A stretch of DNA of 64,000 nucleotides from Aulostomus chinensis (GCA_037954235.1 JBBMOA010000018.1:4374001-4438000); one strand, 5' to 3'; shown: positions 42,433 through 57,720, counted from the stretch's first letter. Translations and numbers: made by a program. The notes: generated by a model from the letters alone, not told the origin.

Positions 42433-45400
42433 TGCATAAGCATCAGTAACTACACACGCAGGTGGCACGGCATTAGAAATGAAAGTCTCGCTCCAAACGG
42501 TAACAGCTCAGAATCTCCTCTGGCACACAGTGTGATGAAGCATGCTACTGTAATGGCGGCCTTTCCTGCGTCTCCTCTGGAACCTTGACAGGGGCGGCAA
42601 GCCAACTCTAAAATTCGTAGGGGAACGTTTGTGTCACTGATTTTGTCACACAATAAAAACATTTTTGAAATCCTCATTTCTGAGCCCAAGGGATCCAGAC
42701 TGAGACGCATCCGTAATCCGATGGGAGTCACATGACAGACCTCACCTCTCCTTAAATCGAGTAGAAGCAGGTTTTTCTTGAAGCTAATCAGTACAAGTCA
42801 TCGTGATCGTCAGCGAATGGGAACACAGATGCAGATGCAGCAGAATGTAGGTCTGGTCAAAGAAAATGAAGGTGCCGCTAAAAGGCTGAATCCAAAGTTT
42901 TCTGGGAATTACTCATTGTCAATTAAACTGGAAGAGGTCAGGACAGAGGGCAAAATATGAGAGAGAGCGTGACAATCAGGGCTGCAGTAAAAACTAATGA
43001 CTCACACAATAAAGACCTTCATAATAAAGCTCTACGTGTGAGAGTCTGGGCGAAGATGAAGAGGGCGACGGAGTGATTAGACATTGCATAATTCCAACAA
43101 GTGATAATAATCTCCCCCTCATATCTGGCTGTCATACATCTTTCTCTCTCTCCCTGTTGAGTTGCTTCAGTTTCAGGTCATATCATTAACACGTTAAGTC
43201 AGCTTGGCACCTTAAAACCATATTAACCCTGTTAACCTTAATCTCATCACACAATCAGAGTTGTTCGCGCCGCAGGGGAAGTAACACACAGCAGCCAACA
43301 GCGAGGAGACTCAAGCCAATCGTTATTGAATTTAGAAATGTTCCAGGTGCACAGAAGACAGGGAGCATGATTCTTTTCCATCACGTTAAAAAGGGACAGC
43401 AGCAGCATTAACATTGAATAAAATGACTGACTCGGACTTCTTAACGACATTAATATCATCTCGCCGTCAAATGATTAGTGAGGCCTCTATATAACCTACA
43501 TAGAGTCCATATTCTAGCAGATATGCCATTTCTATGTGACATGATGATGACATGGAGTGAATGTTTTCAGGTCAGACTCCCAAAGAAATCAAATGAAACA
43601 GAATTTACCAACCTGATCTCATAGGCCATACAAGCGAGCACAACCTGCTGAAGGGGCCGAGTTACCCTACTCCACATTTAAAATTTGTACTGTATTCATT
43701 AACATCAGCATGTTTTTATGGTCAAAAAGCTCCTGTTTCCAGCTCCACAGGCTATGAATCCAGGCAGGTTTTGGTTTAGAAACGGGCCGTTTGGGCTTCT
43801 GGATCCCCAAACACATCAGTAGACCCCTGGCGCATTCAGTTGAACCAACTTCCAACACGTACGTGGCTGGCTCTTTCTGCTTTCCGGAGTGACAATGAAG
43901 TGACGCAACAGTGAAATTTTTTTTTTTTAAAATCCGTCTGGGAGTACCTTAAAAGTGGTTTAATGTTGTATTGTCGTGTAGAAACTCTAATCTCCCATTA
44001 TTTGCTGATGACAGGCGACTTGAGGCGATGTTCACTGTTGGGAAGTCGTGCTTGATGACATGTAAAGGTTGGAGTTTGGGTTTAAAGTGTTTAGTCGTTG
44101 GGCCGAACTACCACCTGTTACCTGCAGCAACCAGCACCTGTCACACAAAGACACCAGGGTATCTGTGAGACCGACATGAAGAAAAACTGTGCCCTCCAGA
44201 CATCGTTTCTGTGGTACTGCCACAAAATATTAACGCATTTAGTATTTCATGAACTGGGTGATCTGACAACAAATTAATATCACAATTATTTCGAGTGTTT
44301 ATCTCCTCCTTCATAGAACTCTGATATGCATGTTAATATGCAGGACGATTAAAGGGAGAGTATTAACCAAATTAGCAGAAATAGTAGTTTGGCCCTCACT
44401 GCTGCTGAATTTGTTATCCGAATGTCAGTTAATCTTGATTCCCATTAATGCACAATCAATCAGTCACCCAGCACTATTTCTTGCCACCATCACCATCCTA
44501 TGTGGTGTTAAAAATTGGTGGTGGTTTTTCTGGGAGATTCTACCGATTCACAACTGCAGAGGTCAAGATGAGTAAAATATGTGCATTAGTACTAATATAC
44601 ATGAGACATGAATATGGCTGCACTTTCATTGGGGTTAATAAACAGGGGCAGATCTCCTGAGACTAACGTTCATGCTTTGATATACAGATTAGTGATTAAA
44701 TGGAGAGAAAATGAGCAGCACAGCTTTGTGTTAGATTGCTCTGCCACATTTTCTGCAGCCTCACTTGTACCCTCGCAAACATCTGACAGCTTTTATCTGC
44801 TCTCTCTGCATGTCGCTTACAATAGTGTTTGTTCGGATTTAAAACACAGCAGCAGGGCATTATGAGCACACAAGAGAAGTACTTCTTGCTTTTCATGTGT
44901 TGGTTTGCAACTGTGTCACGCATTGTACTTATGCCGGAGTCTGTTCTGCAGAATGTGGATCAGCATTTTGGCGAATAATTGATGCTCTGTAGGAGTTTTG
45001 CATAATTTGGAGGATTCTTTTTTTATGGGGTGAAAATATTTAATGACTTCAAAATCACTTCACACATCAACCCCTTGTTCTCTTCTCAAACTCACGCATC
45101 AGGCTTGGTTACAACATAAAAATCCTTCTGTATTATTTTGAGGATCAGTGTGACCAAAATCACTTAAAACTCACTTGTAGATGAAGCACATTTTTCCAAT
45201 CATTGTAAGCCTATGGGAGTAAATGTACTAAATCAGGGTGGTGACACAAAATGAAGTAATCAGGTACTCTTAATGCTGGTTATTCTCAGCTGAGACCTCA
45301 TTGATTTTAGGGTTTTGAGTAATAGATAAATAATAACAACATATATCGGCCAATAGATGTCATTATGTCTCCTGTGACGTTCACTTCCCTGTGCATAACA

Positions 45401-46589
45401 CCTGTTAAAATGCGCCGTAATTTTGCATATTTCTATTAGATCATGTTGTCTAAACTGTGAGTTTCACTAGCACATAAAACTGAAAAAAAGCATTGTATCG
45501 TATCACGACACTTGTGGTGAACAACCACGGCTGATGTTTTTGTGGTTGGAAATACGTCTGACAATTTGCATTTAGTCAACTGTCAATAAGGAAAACAAAT
45601 GACACGTCACCACCACCTGAAAATGTGCAAATGTTTTAGAGTGGGTTTTTTTTTTCCTTCTTAATTTCAACATGTATTGTAGCAACAGACCGAATACGCT
45701 TGAATCAACAGCAGATTCCTGACAGCGTGGATCGTAACACGCTTGTCAAAAAAATTATATCTGTGGGGAACACATGAGATGAGCTGTTTCCCATCTGTTT
45801 TAAAGCTAACAGGAAGAAGTGGCATGTTAACAAATGTGTTCTGGCAAAGATGATCTCAGTTTCTTCACCGGGGACATGAGTAACAGGTGGAAATTTGATC
45901 CAGATAAATCCTGTCTCTGATACTCCATCGTTTGTATCCTTTTGTGGCACAAGAAGATGAGCAGAGACAAACGGGCTTATGAGGCAGCACTTCTACTGAA
46001 ACTGTACTTCCTGAGACAGAAGCAGAGGGGAAATGAGGTAACTTTGCTTGGTAACTTGCCAAAGACTCAACCCGATTCTATGCAGCTTCTATCTATCAGC
46101 CACCGTTGTGATGTCATCAAAGGGCACGCACGTGACATCTAACCCCCATATTTCTCATTTTTATTCCACCCAAACACACGTCTTCATTTGCTCTCGTTCT
46201 CTCTCCCTCTATCTCTCTATCACTCTCTCCCTTTTATGTAGGACATAGTGTGTATATAGATAGATATTTTCAGTGTCTTGGTCCCCAGGAAATTTCTCTG
46301 GGAAACTTCCAAAGAACAGATCGCCCCACTTTCCTTCCACTAAACTGGAGCGGCCAATTTCCCTCCCTCCTCCTTTGACATCTACACACAAAATGGCACG
46401 CTGATGAGCACGAATGGACACGGATCTACCTGTTTGTGTGTGTGCAGACAAGGATTAACATCCACCTCCAGCGCCCGCCATGAGGGAGTGCATACAGATG
46501 GACAGAGACTAACTAGAAGGTCACTCTGCAGAGCACAGCCGACCTCTGCCAAGGTTTGTCTCATATTTCCTGAGACCTGTTTAGACCCA

Positions 46590-46695
46590 GGCGGCACAGT
46601 GGTGCAGTGATTTGCACCGTCACCTCACAGCATGAAGGTTCTGGGTCTGAGCTTGTCAGCCAGCTGGGGTCTCTCTCAGGCTTTTCTGTTTCCCA
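46590..46695 (+). mobile_element. 5'-truncation product of the tRNA-headed retroposon (head only)
   Basis: GGCGGCACAGTGGTGCAGTG, CACCTCACAGCATGAAGGTT and GGTCTCTCTCAGGCTTTTCT match the first 100 bases of the 34269 element. The homology then stops, with no tail or duplication seen. Confidence 0.6.
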
Positions 46696-49600
46696 GCAAT
46701 ATGGAATGGATTCCATGATCATTCCAGAGCCGTATTATGAACAACAACAAGTTTCCTCCAAAAAAAAAACAAAAAAAACAATTCTTAATTCTTTTGAAAC
46801 AACAAATCAGGTTTGCAGCAGGAACTAAACAATACTTTGTAAAACATGGTGACAAACTTGACGTGTGTGGTCTGAGACTCACCCAGTAACGCAACATCAA
46901 CCATACGTAAGCCAATGTAACAAATACTTGTTTTGATTGGGTTTAAGTGTTTTTATTTTCAGATCTAGATGAGGATAGTCGTTTGTTGTTTTTTTTTAAC
47001 ACTGAAGCCCTGGTTGGGATGTAAGTGAAACAGTTTTGAGTGAATCTGCTCTCACACAGACAAGCAAACACCAGCGATCACACTGGTTATTCATCAAGCG
47101 CAGTGCCTTCTAATGCTGGAACACCAACAGCCCTGGACAGGAGTTAAGTGTGTAAACTTTGACCTAGTCTACAGAGGATATAGTCCATGCAACGGTCCTC
47201 CAGGTGCCAACGTGGGATCTTAACGTCACTAAAAGTGTCAATCTACACTGGAGGGACCCAGAGGAGCTTGAGTGGAGGAGAATGAAGCAACGTGTTTTTA
47301 CGCACATTGTGATGTAACCATCCCTTGTGCTGTTAAACTAGGGTGAGTGCCGGTGGAGGAACCTGGTTTGAGAGGAAAGGGTGGAGTGTGTAACAGCATC
47401 ACTGACGTTCTCATAATGGAAACTTTGCAGAATTAGGCCCTGCACACATTTGATGTCCCAGAATTTCCCTCATAGCTGCACTCAACAAGATGAACCAGAA
47501 AATCAAGACAAAGAAGCCCACAGACATCAATCTAATTCAACCTGCGGATCTTTGAGCATCAAAAGAAACAGTAGTGTAGTACAGGAAGAGGATTTAGAGA
47601 CGTAATTGGGAACAGCGATGACAAACCGCTCCAGGGTTGCCTATATAGAGACAATAGTGAAGCCGTGAGTGGGCGATTTAAACTAAAAACAGACAGAAAT
47701 TAGCGTGTGAGCTCTTCTTGAGGAGTAAGAGTGACCTCATAGCCTATTTCCCTGTGGTTCAGAATGATGTTCACCTAAAACACCAAACCTGCCTCCCCAG
47801 CAGTTGTCCAGTCAAAATCTTGTCTTCCAGATTCTTGATCAGTTTAATAAAATGTTGGCTAGAAGCAAGGTCAGCCATATCAGAGGACCTATCATCAGAA
47901 AGTGTCATTTCTAAAGATTTCGCTTCCTCTGCTGCCTCAAAGCTTCTGTTGTTGATCCCTTTCATAGACTCTACAGCTCACCTGCAGTATTCATTTGTAT
48001 ACAAGACAGTGGATTTACGTCCTTTAAGCCCGAGCTTTGCTAATTTTCTTACCCATTCATCAACAGAAGACAGGTTGCTGGTAAGGAGCTGTCAGATCTT
48101 GACAGCTGATAAATGTCAGAGTCAAACACAGAGACAAAAGCCCGTTGCAACTCTTCTGCTGTAAAAACACACTGTAACAGACATCCCACCACTGATTTAG
48201 TTTGCCATGAGTCACTTTAATAACATAAAAACTAAACTTTTTGTCATGAAATCAGAGATGTGCAAATCTGTATAATCTGCGTGAATACCAGATGTGCAAA
48301 AAAAACAACACAGCAATGCACTTTCCTTGCCGTGGCACGGTTGGAGTAGGTGGGCCTCAGCATGGTGTGCGAGCACAGGCTCAGAACACGGACATGATGT
48401 ATTCTCAGCTGACAAAAATATAAAAATTCCAGTAAAACGCCATCAACGGAATAACCATAAACCAAGTAGTGAACCTACAATTTCTGTAGTCCCATTCGGT
48501 AACGCCATGGACCATCAGATAACACTACAGGGGAGCAAAGCCACCATTGATAGCCTAGGCTAGCTTATATTGGCATCTATGCTGCAGACGTACAAACTTA
48601 TCACCTTTCCATACAGTGTGTGTTACAGTGCACCCCTAGGCACCCACACATTGGCTATCTATAATTAAATCAGTTTCTGACTTATTGGCTTGTGTATGTG
48701 TGTATTTTAAAGCATCATAGTTGCTTTTAATGGAAAGACTATTGTAGCTCCAGATATCTCTAAAACTGAGCTACAAAAAAATGAAAATTAAGTTCAAGTG
48801 AATGTGAAAATTTTTGCTGTCCTAAAGCACTCAGAAAGCACATACTGTAGCTCCACCAATGAGAAAAACTACCACTAATATCCTGCCAGTGGGATGTAGA
48901 AATGTCTACAGGATCAGATCTGTTTTAAAATTCATCCTGCTTCTTGTAACATTACCTATCTTTGCACCAAATTACACGAAAATCCTTCCTTTAGGTTTTG
49001 AGATGTCTGGCAAACAAATAGACATGCAAATGATCACATTAAATCCCTACACTGGGACAATGCAATGATGCACGTCCATTCAGCTAAATGCTGCCAGAAA
49101 ACACACTTAATCATACAGTAAATTCCTGTACAAACAGTTTGCTATTTGAATGCAAGTAAGAGGCTTCTGTGTTTGTTGAAGCTCTCCATAGAAGAGACAG
49201 AGACAGTCAATCAGCTGGGGAGCCAGAAAGCTGAGATCACATCCAAATAGCCAGATAATTAATTAGCTCAATTCGTCATCTGCATCTCTGCGGGATTGAA
49301 TCTCTACTTGTTTTGCGATAGCAGATACGGTATATACTTCCTGTATCTGAGAGTGCATAATATCCTCAATCACACAGGCTTATCTCTATTGTCTGGAGCT
49401 GAAGTGGAAGCGAATCTAAGAATGGCAGGGCCCGCTTACTGAGGACCAAGTTGGGGCTATTAGTTGGTGTTACATGGGGGGGGGGTCATGAATAAAAGAA
49501 CAACAATGGGAGTAGCTGTAGGGGAGGTGACCGCCTGAACATACGAGGGGTTGTGAAATATTAAAGGTGGATGCTGTTCCATGGCTGCAGGAGCCAAGTG

Positions 49601-50459
49601 GGAACATGTGACAACCTCTCGGTCTTGTTTTCTCCAGGTCAACAGATCCTCCGTTCAAATGCACAGCAAGGCAAGTCGGCCAAATTCACAAGCATCCGGT
49701 GTTTCTTTCCCTCTTCAGAACAGCTGCATTCTCTGAAGTCCTGTCAGAAAGTACTAACCGTCAGCAGAGATGGTGCAGAAATGTGAGGTTTGAAGTCGAC
49801 TCAGCTGGGAGTTGACCACTGGTGCTGAGATGAGCGTGCACTGACTAACATTTCATATGGAGGTGGGAATTAAACACCTTAGCTTTTAAAGCAAGCAGAG
49901 AGCCAAACACTGGGAGAGCTGTCACAGTTTGAGAAAGCCTTGTTTGACAAAGGGATCTTTTTTCCTTTTTTTTAAGCTCTCTGTGCTTCATCTGCTGAAT
50001 CAGCACTTCCTGGGTCTGTGGTTTCACATTTCAAGGCTTTTGAATCTATTTCCTCAGACGGATACAGCATCCCAAAGAGGCACATTAAACACATTTTTTC
50101 AGCCTGCCTCTACTCTGTTGTACTTGCCAGTGAGATTCTTTCATGCAGACCCAACAAAATTATCAGCATCGATGGTTCGCTCACATGGAATTCTAATGTT
50201 ACTGTAATCATCACAGATAAACTCAGTCGGCTAGAGAGCAACTGAAGTCCCGTTAAAACGCGGATCTTTAAGCAGATACTCACTGATGCGTCGTGGGAGA
50301 GTACCTTTACTTCCTAACACCCCTGCTGTCTTGTACAAAAACATGCTCACCTTCTCTCCCACAATCCTCTGGGACTTGATGCAACCGTCATCTGTGTCTC
50401 GTGTTATCTTGCTCATCAGTGACAAAAAAAAAAAAAAATTCAATCATAACCTTCAACAG

Positions 50460-50473
50460 TGGGGGGGGGGGGG
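50460..50473 (+). repeat. poly-G run
   Basis: About 14 G in a row, close to a poly-A run at 50425-50438. Confidence 0.85.
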
Positions 50474-53254
50474 TGAAATCATCACATGTTGATCGTTTTA
50501 ATCTAAGCTATGTAGGCCGATCAATATGGCTTCACATCAAACGACTCCAATGGTTTGTATCTCCATCGCCTCCCTCCATTCTCAGCACTTTTCTCTCCTT
50601 GCTCTGCTCTTTCTCCTCCTACAGCTCGGACTGACAACCACATGCTTCTGCAGGACTTTTCCTGCGTGTTCAGTGTTTCTAACAAGACCTCAGAAATAGA
50701 CATGTTGTTAATTACTAGGACGAAGCAAGGAACCATCTTTTCAGGCTTCAATTCATAGTGGTTTCGACCAGTCGCTGTCCTTACCTTCCCTGATTCACAT
50801 GGAGCCCAGACTCATACAGACCAAACACTGGTCTCTCATCACAGCTTTGGCCTCCTGGCTACTGCTTGCTTTTATAATCATTTTAAAAAATCTCACACGT
50901 GAATTTCATGACCTGAATGTAAATCAGTGAGCTCCAAACTTTTAACTGCCCCTCAGGTCTGCTAAACGAGCCTGCTAGCTGTTCCAGAATCCGGGTTAAT
51001 GACAAATTCTGACCAAGCTTTTGTGGTCATAGAATCTCAGTTTTTGAAATGTTCTGAATCTTCTCCGCTGACAAAGAGAGAGCTTGAAACATACCTTTAA
51101 TCCAAGGTTTTTAGGGAAACTATTTTTATCTTGTGTTTTATCGCTGATACAATGTGATGAATTCCTTATCTATTTAAATGTATTCATCCTTGTTTTTTTT
51201 AAATCCTAGTTTATCCATGCTGCGTGTTTGTGCTCATTTGTTTATTCTTGTTTTACATGCTTATTACATCAAATAGAATTGACAGCTCTGGCATGCTGGT
51301 TTCAAGTTTATTTAAATACTTGGAGGGATTTTTTTTACCTTTAAATATTGTCTCTTTTGGATAACTGTGGATAAAATATCTGTAGAGCTCTGTCTTTTGT
51401 TGTTTTATATTATGTTAGTTTCTTATATGCTATGGTTTGAGAGGGCTGAAAAGTTCTATTCAATGTGGGTATTCTGGATGGATGTGTGAATGTCACCATC
51501 ACACACCCCTCTGTTGCACCACCACACTGCTAACCATGAGGGAACTCAAGACTGTCTGATGTCCAGGCAGGCTGGCTGGTTGTACTGTCATCATACATCA
51601 CCTTCCATCCATGCTGCCATGATCCCCCCTTCCTCTGTTACTATAAATACTGCCAGCTGTGCTTCCACCATTAGTGCAGCAAGACACCCAGATCTTGGCT
51701 GGTCCAAACGCTGCAGATTCATCATCTCGCATAAACTTTTAAACACCCACAGCTGCCTACTGCTGAAGCAAACCAGCGTTAATAAGCAGATAAGGTACAG
51801 TATATGTGTACGCACGCACGCACACACACACACACCGGCCATGACAATTTCATTGGAGGAGGAAGTGGAGGCAGCCCGAGAGGGAGAATCAGCATGAAAA
51901 CCAAAAATAACCCATTGCATCTTGATGACAGATCAGTTCATGCTTGAAAAAGACTGTCATGTAATACAGAGGCAGAAGGCCCAGTGGAGAACAACTGAAT
52001 TAGGCTCAATTCTTCTTCTCTGATACGCCGGGAGATACTTACCTATAATAATGTTTAAAGAGGCTGCAGAAAGGGAGAGAAAATATGACCGGTTTTTGTA
52101 ATGTCAAAACTTAACACGACATTAGAAAATGGAGAGAGGTAAAAAAGCTCAAATTTCCATCGGCTGCATCTGTTGCCACCACAGACTTATGTTGTGACAA
52201 ACACAAGGCGATGCAGCTTGACACCTTTCAGTCGCAATAAGCAAACATGACACCAATTTGAATTCTCTCAAAGAGCAGAGTCACTCAGAGTGACAGCAAC
52301 ATCTCCAGAAATTGCAACACAAAGGGCCAAGCCAGCTGACAGGGATCTGAGTACATCAACGTTGTTCATATATGATAGTCTCATAGGTTCACGGACTGAG
52401 AAGAATCTTAAAGCATCACAGTAACAACTGCATGGCTTCTCTGTACAGTATAAAAAAACTCTGCTAAATGCACTTTCATCAGCATCTTACACATTTATAA
52501 TCACTGTCATCCCACCTGAATCATTTCATAAAGGTTTTTTTGTTATGAATGAAAATGAAAAGAGATTTCTCCGGTTACAAAAAGCCTGCCACTAAAAAGC
52601 AGAACACACGTCAGAAAAAATATTTCCTTAAGTGCTTTTGGCTGGACCATCAAGAGAACAGAACAGGTTTGTGATTATGTTGTGCCAAGCTTCTCTTCTG
52701 AAAATGAATCAATGCGAAGTGACGCACGGCGCAGCAGCAAGGCAAAGCTCCGCAGGTTCAGACAGCAGCGCAGGTCGAAATCAAGACTGATGCCATATTT
52801 GGGCAAATGTGTGTGTCCATGGTGGGCCGGTGGCTGTGAAACTTCAGTCAGAAAGTGTACTCTGCCTTTCAAATGGCCACAAATAGGTGTCTGGAGCTCA
52901 GTATTGTGGCAAACATATGGCAATGCTGAAGCATTGCTCTACTGAAGTAAAACAAAAGCAGCCTACAGCTTCAAAATGCTCCCATCTTTTCTCTTTTTAA
53001 AAAAAATCACCAATGATTGAACGCAAGCTGAAACTTACAAATTATGAATACCGTGTCATGACTGCATGTTTTAACAAAAAATATTTCTTGAACGTATTAA
53101 AGGCTAAAAAAAAAAAAAAAAAAAATGCAGCTGAGTAGTTTAATTTCCAGGGATTCCCATAACAGACACACTGAGGGTCCAGCCACCTCCTAGTAGCGTT
53201 TTCACTGATGTAAGTGGATGAAAATGTCAAAATGTTTAAGTTAAAAAACAACAA

Positions 53255-53405
53255 CCTTAAATTCAGATCCTCCCTCAAATTGAATGGGTCCATCCCTCTG
53301 TCGCAGACCATCTTTCTACACCAGTTCACTGAGATCAGTCCAGCTGTTTTGGTGTAACCTTGCTGACAGACGCGTTTGAACGCATAACCTCCTCGGCGGA
53401 GGTAA
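53255..53405 (-). repeat. degenerate teleost interspersed repeat
   Basis: Contains CACTGAGATCAGTCCAGCTG and ends CATAACCTCCTCGGCGGAGG, a terminal motif shared by many dispersed fish repeats related to the one at 4835-5340. Confidence 0.4.
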
Positions 53406-53893
53406 TTATTGGACCTCAACATATGCCACGATGTGCTCTGCAGCGAACAACATCTTACACATTTCGCCGTTTGTGTGAGTCAACCCAGCCACAAAGAGAT
53501 AAGTAAATACTTGCTTTGGCTGGATACTCTTGGATCGCTGCTCGTGTCAGGCTGGGTAGCCGCACTCAAAGCTTCTGGGAATTAACTGAAAACAAATGCA
53601 GCATTTTCAGAAAAAAACACGGACATGTTTGTGTGATTCCATTGACTGTGGAGAGAGAATCCTGACAGATTTTTCTGGTAATTTTGTATGATTCCTTCCA
53701 CTTAACACACATACAATTTAGCTGAGTAAAACTCCACCTGCAAGTATCTGAACATCTTTCAGTCACCGATTTCACCTGAAAGCTAATTTGCGCAGTGCTT
53801 TCAAGAAGGACAACATCTGTCCCACAGGACCTGAATGCAGCATTTTATCCTGTGGCTGATGCTCATGCTGCTGTCTTCAATTGTATACAAACA

Positions 53894-53895
<2 letters not shown>

Positions 53896-53924
<29 letters not shown>

Positions 53925-53933
53925 GCGCGCACA
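53896..53933. repeat. (CA)n microsatellite ending in CGCGCG
   Basis: CA array followed by GCGCGCAC. Confidence 0.9.
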
Positions 53934-54319
53934 AATCACACCCCGCCCTACGCTCTGATCATCATCCCGGGCCAGCACTGCCGCCATGCATCTGCTGCTG
54001 CTGCTAAATATAGCAACATCTCTTTGATGACTGTGAGGGGGACTAAACACACCCCCCACCCTCCCCCTCCTCACTGCCTCTCAATGGCACAATTAGCCCT
54101 AATAAACTGAGAGAGGATTCATGATACATGAAGGACTCTGGCCAAAGCCCTCCACACCCCCAGCACCTGCCCTCCAGCTCCCATGAACAGTTTCTGTTTG
54201 TGAAGAGATGAGGTAGGAGAAAGACAACTGCATTGGAGAGAAATCTGTGTGTGTATGTGTGTGTGTGGGGGGGTATCCCCTTGGGAACCTTAAAGCCTGG
54301 CTGAGCATCATTTACACGA

Positions 54320-54390
<71 letters not shown>

Positions 54391-54391
54391 C
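54320..54391. repeat. (CA)n microsatellite
   Basis: About 36 nearly perfect CA units. Confidence 0.95.
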
Positions 54392-57300
54392 AGACAAAAA
54401 AAACATTTAAGAGTGAAGACTCATAGCTGTGAGGAAATACAGCAGCATTCCATCATCTTTCCTCTTAAAAATGTAGATTTATTTTTAATTAAATTATCTG
54501 CCTTTGATCCCAGTCATTTCTAAACCTTATTATGCCTAAAGCATCTGTTCTATTTCATTTGATTCTATACATTCTAACTAATGGGGAACTCTTTAGAGCG
54601 TAGAGCTCCACCGCAGACAAATTACTGAAAACGCTCAAGAGTCATAATAACATACTTAATATTTTTATGAAAATTAACACCGGGGGACCCATTGTTTGAT
54701 TGATGGATCTATCTAGGAGAATTACTGTGTTGAAAATGAAAAGGAGAAGTAGCTCTAGCTCATGGCTCAAAGTGGGTGATGACACAATGTTGTTTCAACA
54801 AAAACATCAATTAAAATAGAAGTTACATCGACAGAAATGTCACTCAAGGGGTTGGTGAACACAGCAGGCATCAGAGAAGCAATCTAACCGGTGAAGCGGT
54901 CCAATCAGCTGATCTGAATCAGTCGAGAGGCTTCAACTACAGTTAGAGGTTACAAAAAAAACTGAGAAATATGCAAATTAAGCCAATTACATGGTGAACT
55001 GCATTCAAACACAGTAGAAGTGACAACAGATGGCGGGCGGCTGGATGAAGGTGGAGTGAACTCAGCAGACCAGGACCAAGATAACAACATTCTGTTAACT
55101 CCAACATTCATTTAAATAAAGTTAATAATGTTTATATAACAGCATGGCTTATGTCATTTGAACTGACTTGTCTGATGGTCGTTTTAAAACAGTCCTGCTG
55201 TCGTCACCCCTAAACCACGCCTCTATCTCCTCTACGGACTCTAATTTGATTTTACGCTACACTCAGATTGGTTACATCACCTCAACCAGTGGCTCAGCCA
55301 AAAGAGGTTCCGAACAAAGATGGCCCCTCTCTAATTATTATGAAAAGGAAGGTGAACATTAAAAAGGAACCTTCCAACTTTTGGGAGGATACGCTTATTG
55401 TTCATCCTCCCCAGAGTCAGACAAGAACATGGATATCCTTCACTCCTCTGTGCTGCTGAGAACCACAGAGAACAGCTGACTGCTAGTTAGCTTAGCACAG
55501 TGAATCATAGTGTATGGGAAGTGTTGGCATACCTCTGTGGAAAGAAATAAAATAAACTACAAAAGGGGTTGGACAAAATGTTTTCCACAACAATTTGAAT
55601 ATTTATATATTGCAATTTTAGAATCTTTTAGCCGGAACTACTTTCTCAACAAAAATGGATTTGTAGAACAAAAAGTAGCTCCCTTTGATGGCAGTGGATT
55701 TCTATTTTAGTTTTCCATGCGTTAATTGTGACAGAAACTCCACAGAACCGACTCCGGGCGGGCAGAACCAGGCAAAACCGTATTCCGCCCCGCAAAATTT
55801 ACATGTCATGAAGCGCCCTTGCGTGTAGCCTGCCGGTCAATGTGGGTCTACCGCACGCACTGATAGAAGGCTATACATCATCTTTGACAAAAAGTATGTT
55901 TCCCATTAAGCTGCCATGTTCGTGAAGGTATTAAACTTCCTCAAGCGTCACACAAAAGCCAGCAGCACAATGAGCGGCTTCAATCTGACACATTATAGAA
56001 GGATGTCAACCTCACGGATAACCATGCCTGATGGGTTATTTTATACTCATATAACACAACACCCACACAAAAACTCAGAAACCCTGTTTGGGCCTAATTG
56101 TCACCTCCCTTCGAAAGTGTCATGGCTGACAAGCATCAATTCCCTCCATCATGCCAGGAAGAGAAAAATCGTGTTGGTCTCCCAGACACACTGATAATCT
56201 ATTAACACCAGACAGAAGCATCAATCTGGTGTGATGAAACATTCACCGACGCTGAAATGATTAAGAGAGATGGAGACAGAGCAGCTCACTAGGTGGATAG
56301 AGGTAAACGACAGAGGAAAAAGAATCAGAAGAAACAAGAGAGAGGACAAGGCTGAAGTAGGACAGAGCGCAGGGGAGGCCTTTCTGTCCCAGATCAGTCG
56401 TTTACCGCCGGCAGGAGAGGCAGAAAGAATCAGTGAGGTAGGAGGAAAATAGAGAGAGAGGAAAGAGAGAGTAAACGAAATGGCTAAATCTGGAGTTATG
56501 AACTACATCCCCCCCCTGAGCAGCACAGCAAATATTGAAAAGAAAGGAAAGCTCAACTCTCTGCACTCGGGCAAATATACCAGGAACAATAATACAGATG
56601 CAAAGCCTCTGAGAACTCTGACAGTGTGACAAGCTGTCAGCATGGGAGCATCTGAGAGGATAATCACTCGATAAGACACATCATTTATCACCCTTGTCTG
56701 CTTCCCACACCCCTTCAGAAGCAGATTCGATACAAACAGGCCTTGAAATAATCCAATTAATGCCAATTAATTAACTTTTATCTCCACCAGGTTGGACAGG
56801 TAAGCTCAGCCCTATATGCTGATAAATCCTCTCTTTGCCAAGCTCTGTTGAACTGAATGACTGGCGGGGAGGGATTTGAGTCCCCTGATCCCCAAAGAAG
56901 GATCTACAGGGGTGGAAATGTCAACTGGGTCCTCTGTGTCAATGGTGGAACTAAAGAGTGCCACTCCAGAACACTTTCCAACCATGAGGAAGAAAGGTAT
57001 TTCCCTGCTAACGTGAGCTGAATGAAAATCCTGCCTCTCCCGGGGGGGAAAATCACAGGTGTTTTCTGGACCTTGACTCTCCCCATCTGAAATACAAATG
57101 ACACAGTGACTTAATCAGCATCCAGCAGCAGCTTCTTCCGCCTGTTGAACCAGATCGACTCAGCCTCCACAGGCCAAATCCAATGAGCTCAAAGGGAGGT
57201 CAAATATTTAAACTCCACCACTGCAACTCGTCATATAAAGAGCTAAAATGAGGAGACGAACACGATGCCAAGTCAGATAAGCAGCCAGATCTGTGGCAGG

Positions 57301-57529
57301 CATGTCTGCATGTGAAAGACTGTACAATTTTTCTTTAGTAGCAACAAAACAATGTCGTTAACTGGAACCGCTCTGAGGTCAAAACCACAATTTCTTACTT
57401 TCTGCCATGAAAACACATTTAACACAATAAAATACAATAGAAACTTTTGATTCAGCATCTGATGTCCTCCTAGTGAGGCAGTTCACAGGTGTGTAAGGGG
57501 GAAGAGCCAATTCCACATTTCAGCTTTTA

Positions 57530-57720
57530 TTGCCTTTGACCGAGGGGTCATTTTCCGCCGCGTTAGCTAGACTTTCAGCAAGATTACGCAATAACTATGA
57601 GGCTGATTGTCACCAAAACTGGTGGAGAGGTGTAGTATTTGCCTAGGAAGAAAATACTACAATTACAGGCAGATTTGTTGCAGAGTCGCCTGGTGGCTAA
57701 AGGAACGTTTTTTTATGCTT
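57530..57720. repeat. degenerate teleost interspersed repeat
   Basis: Contains CACCAAAACTGGTGGAGAGG and TTGCAGAGTCGCCTGGTGGC, resembling a dispersed fish repeat with a CAAAACTTGGTGGAAGGGT core. Ends uncertain. Confidence 0.35.

Noticed and set aside
51490..51897. 135-codon plus-strand open frame
   Set aside because: Composition is unremarkable, ends in CA-repeat-coded Thr-His, and no domain is recognised.
52682..52945. Arg-rich 87-codon open frame
   Set aside because: Overlapped by an equally long minus-strand frame; no conserved motif or splice context.
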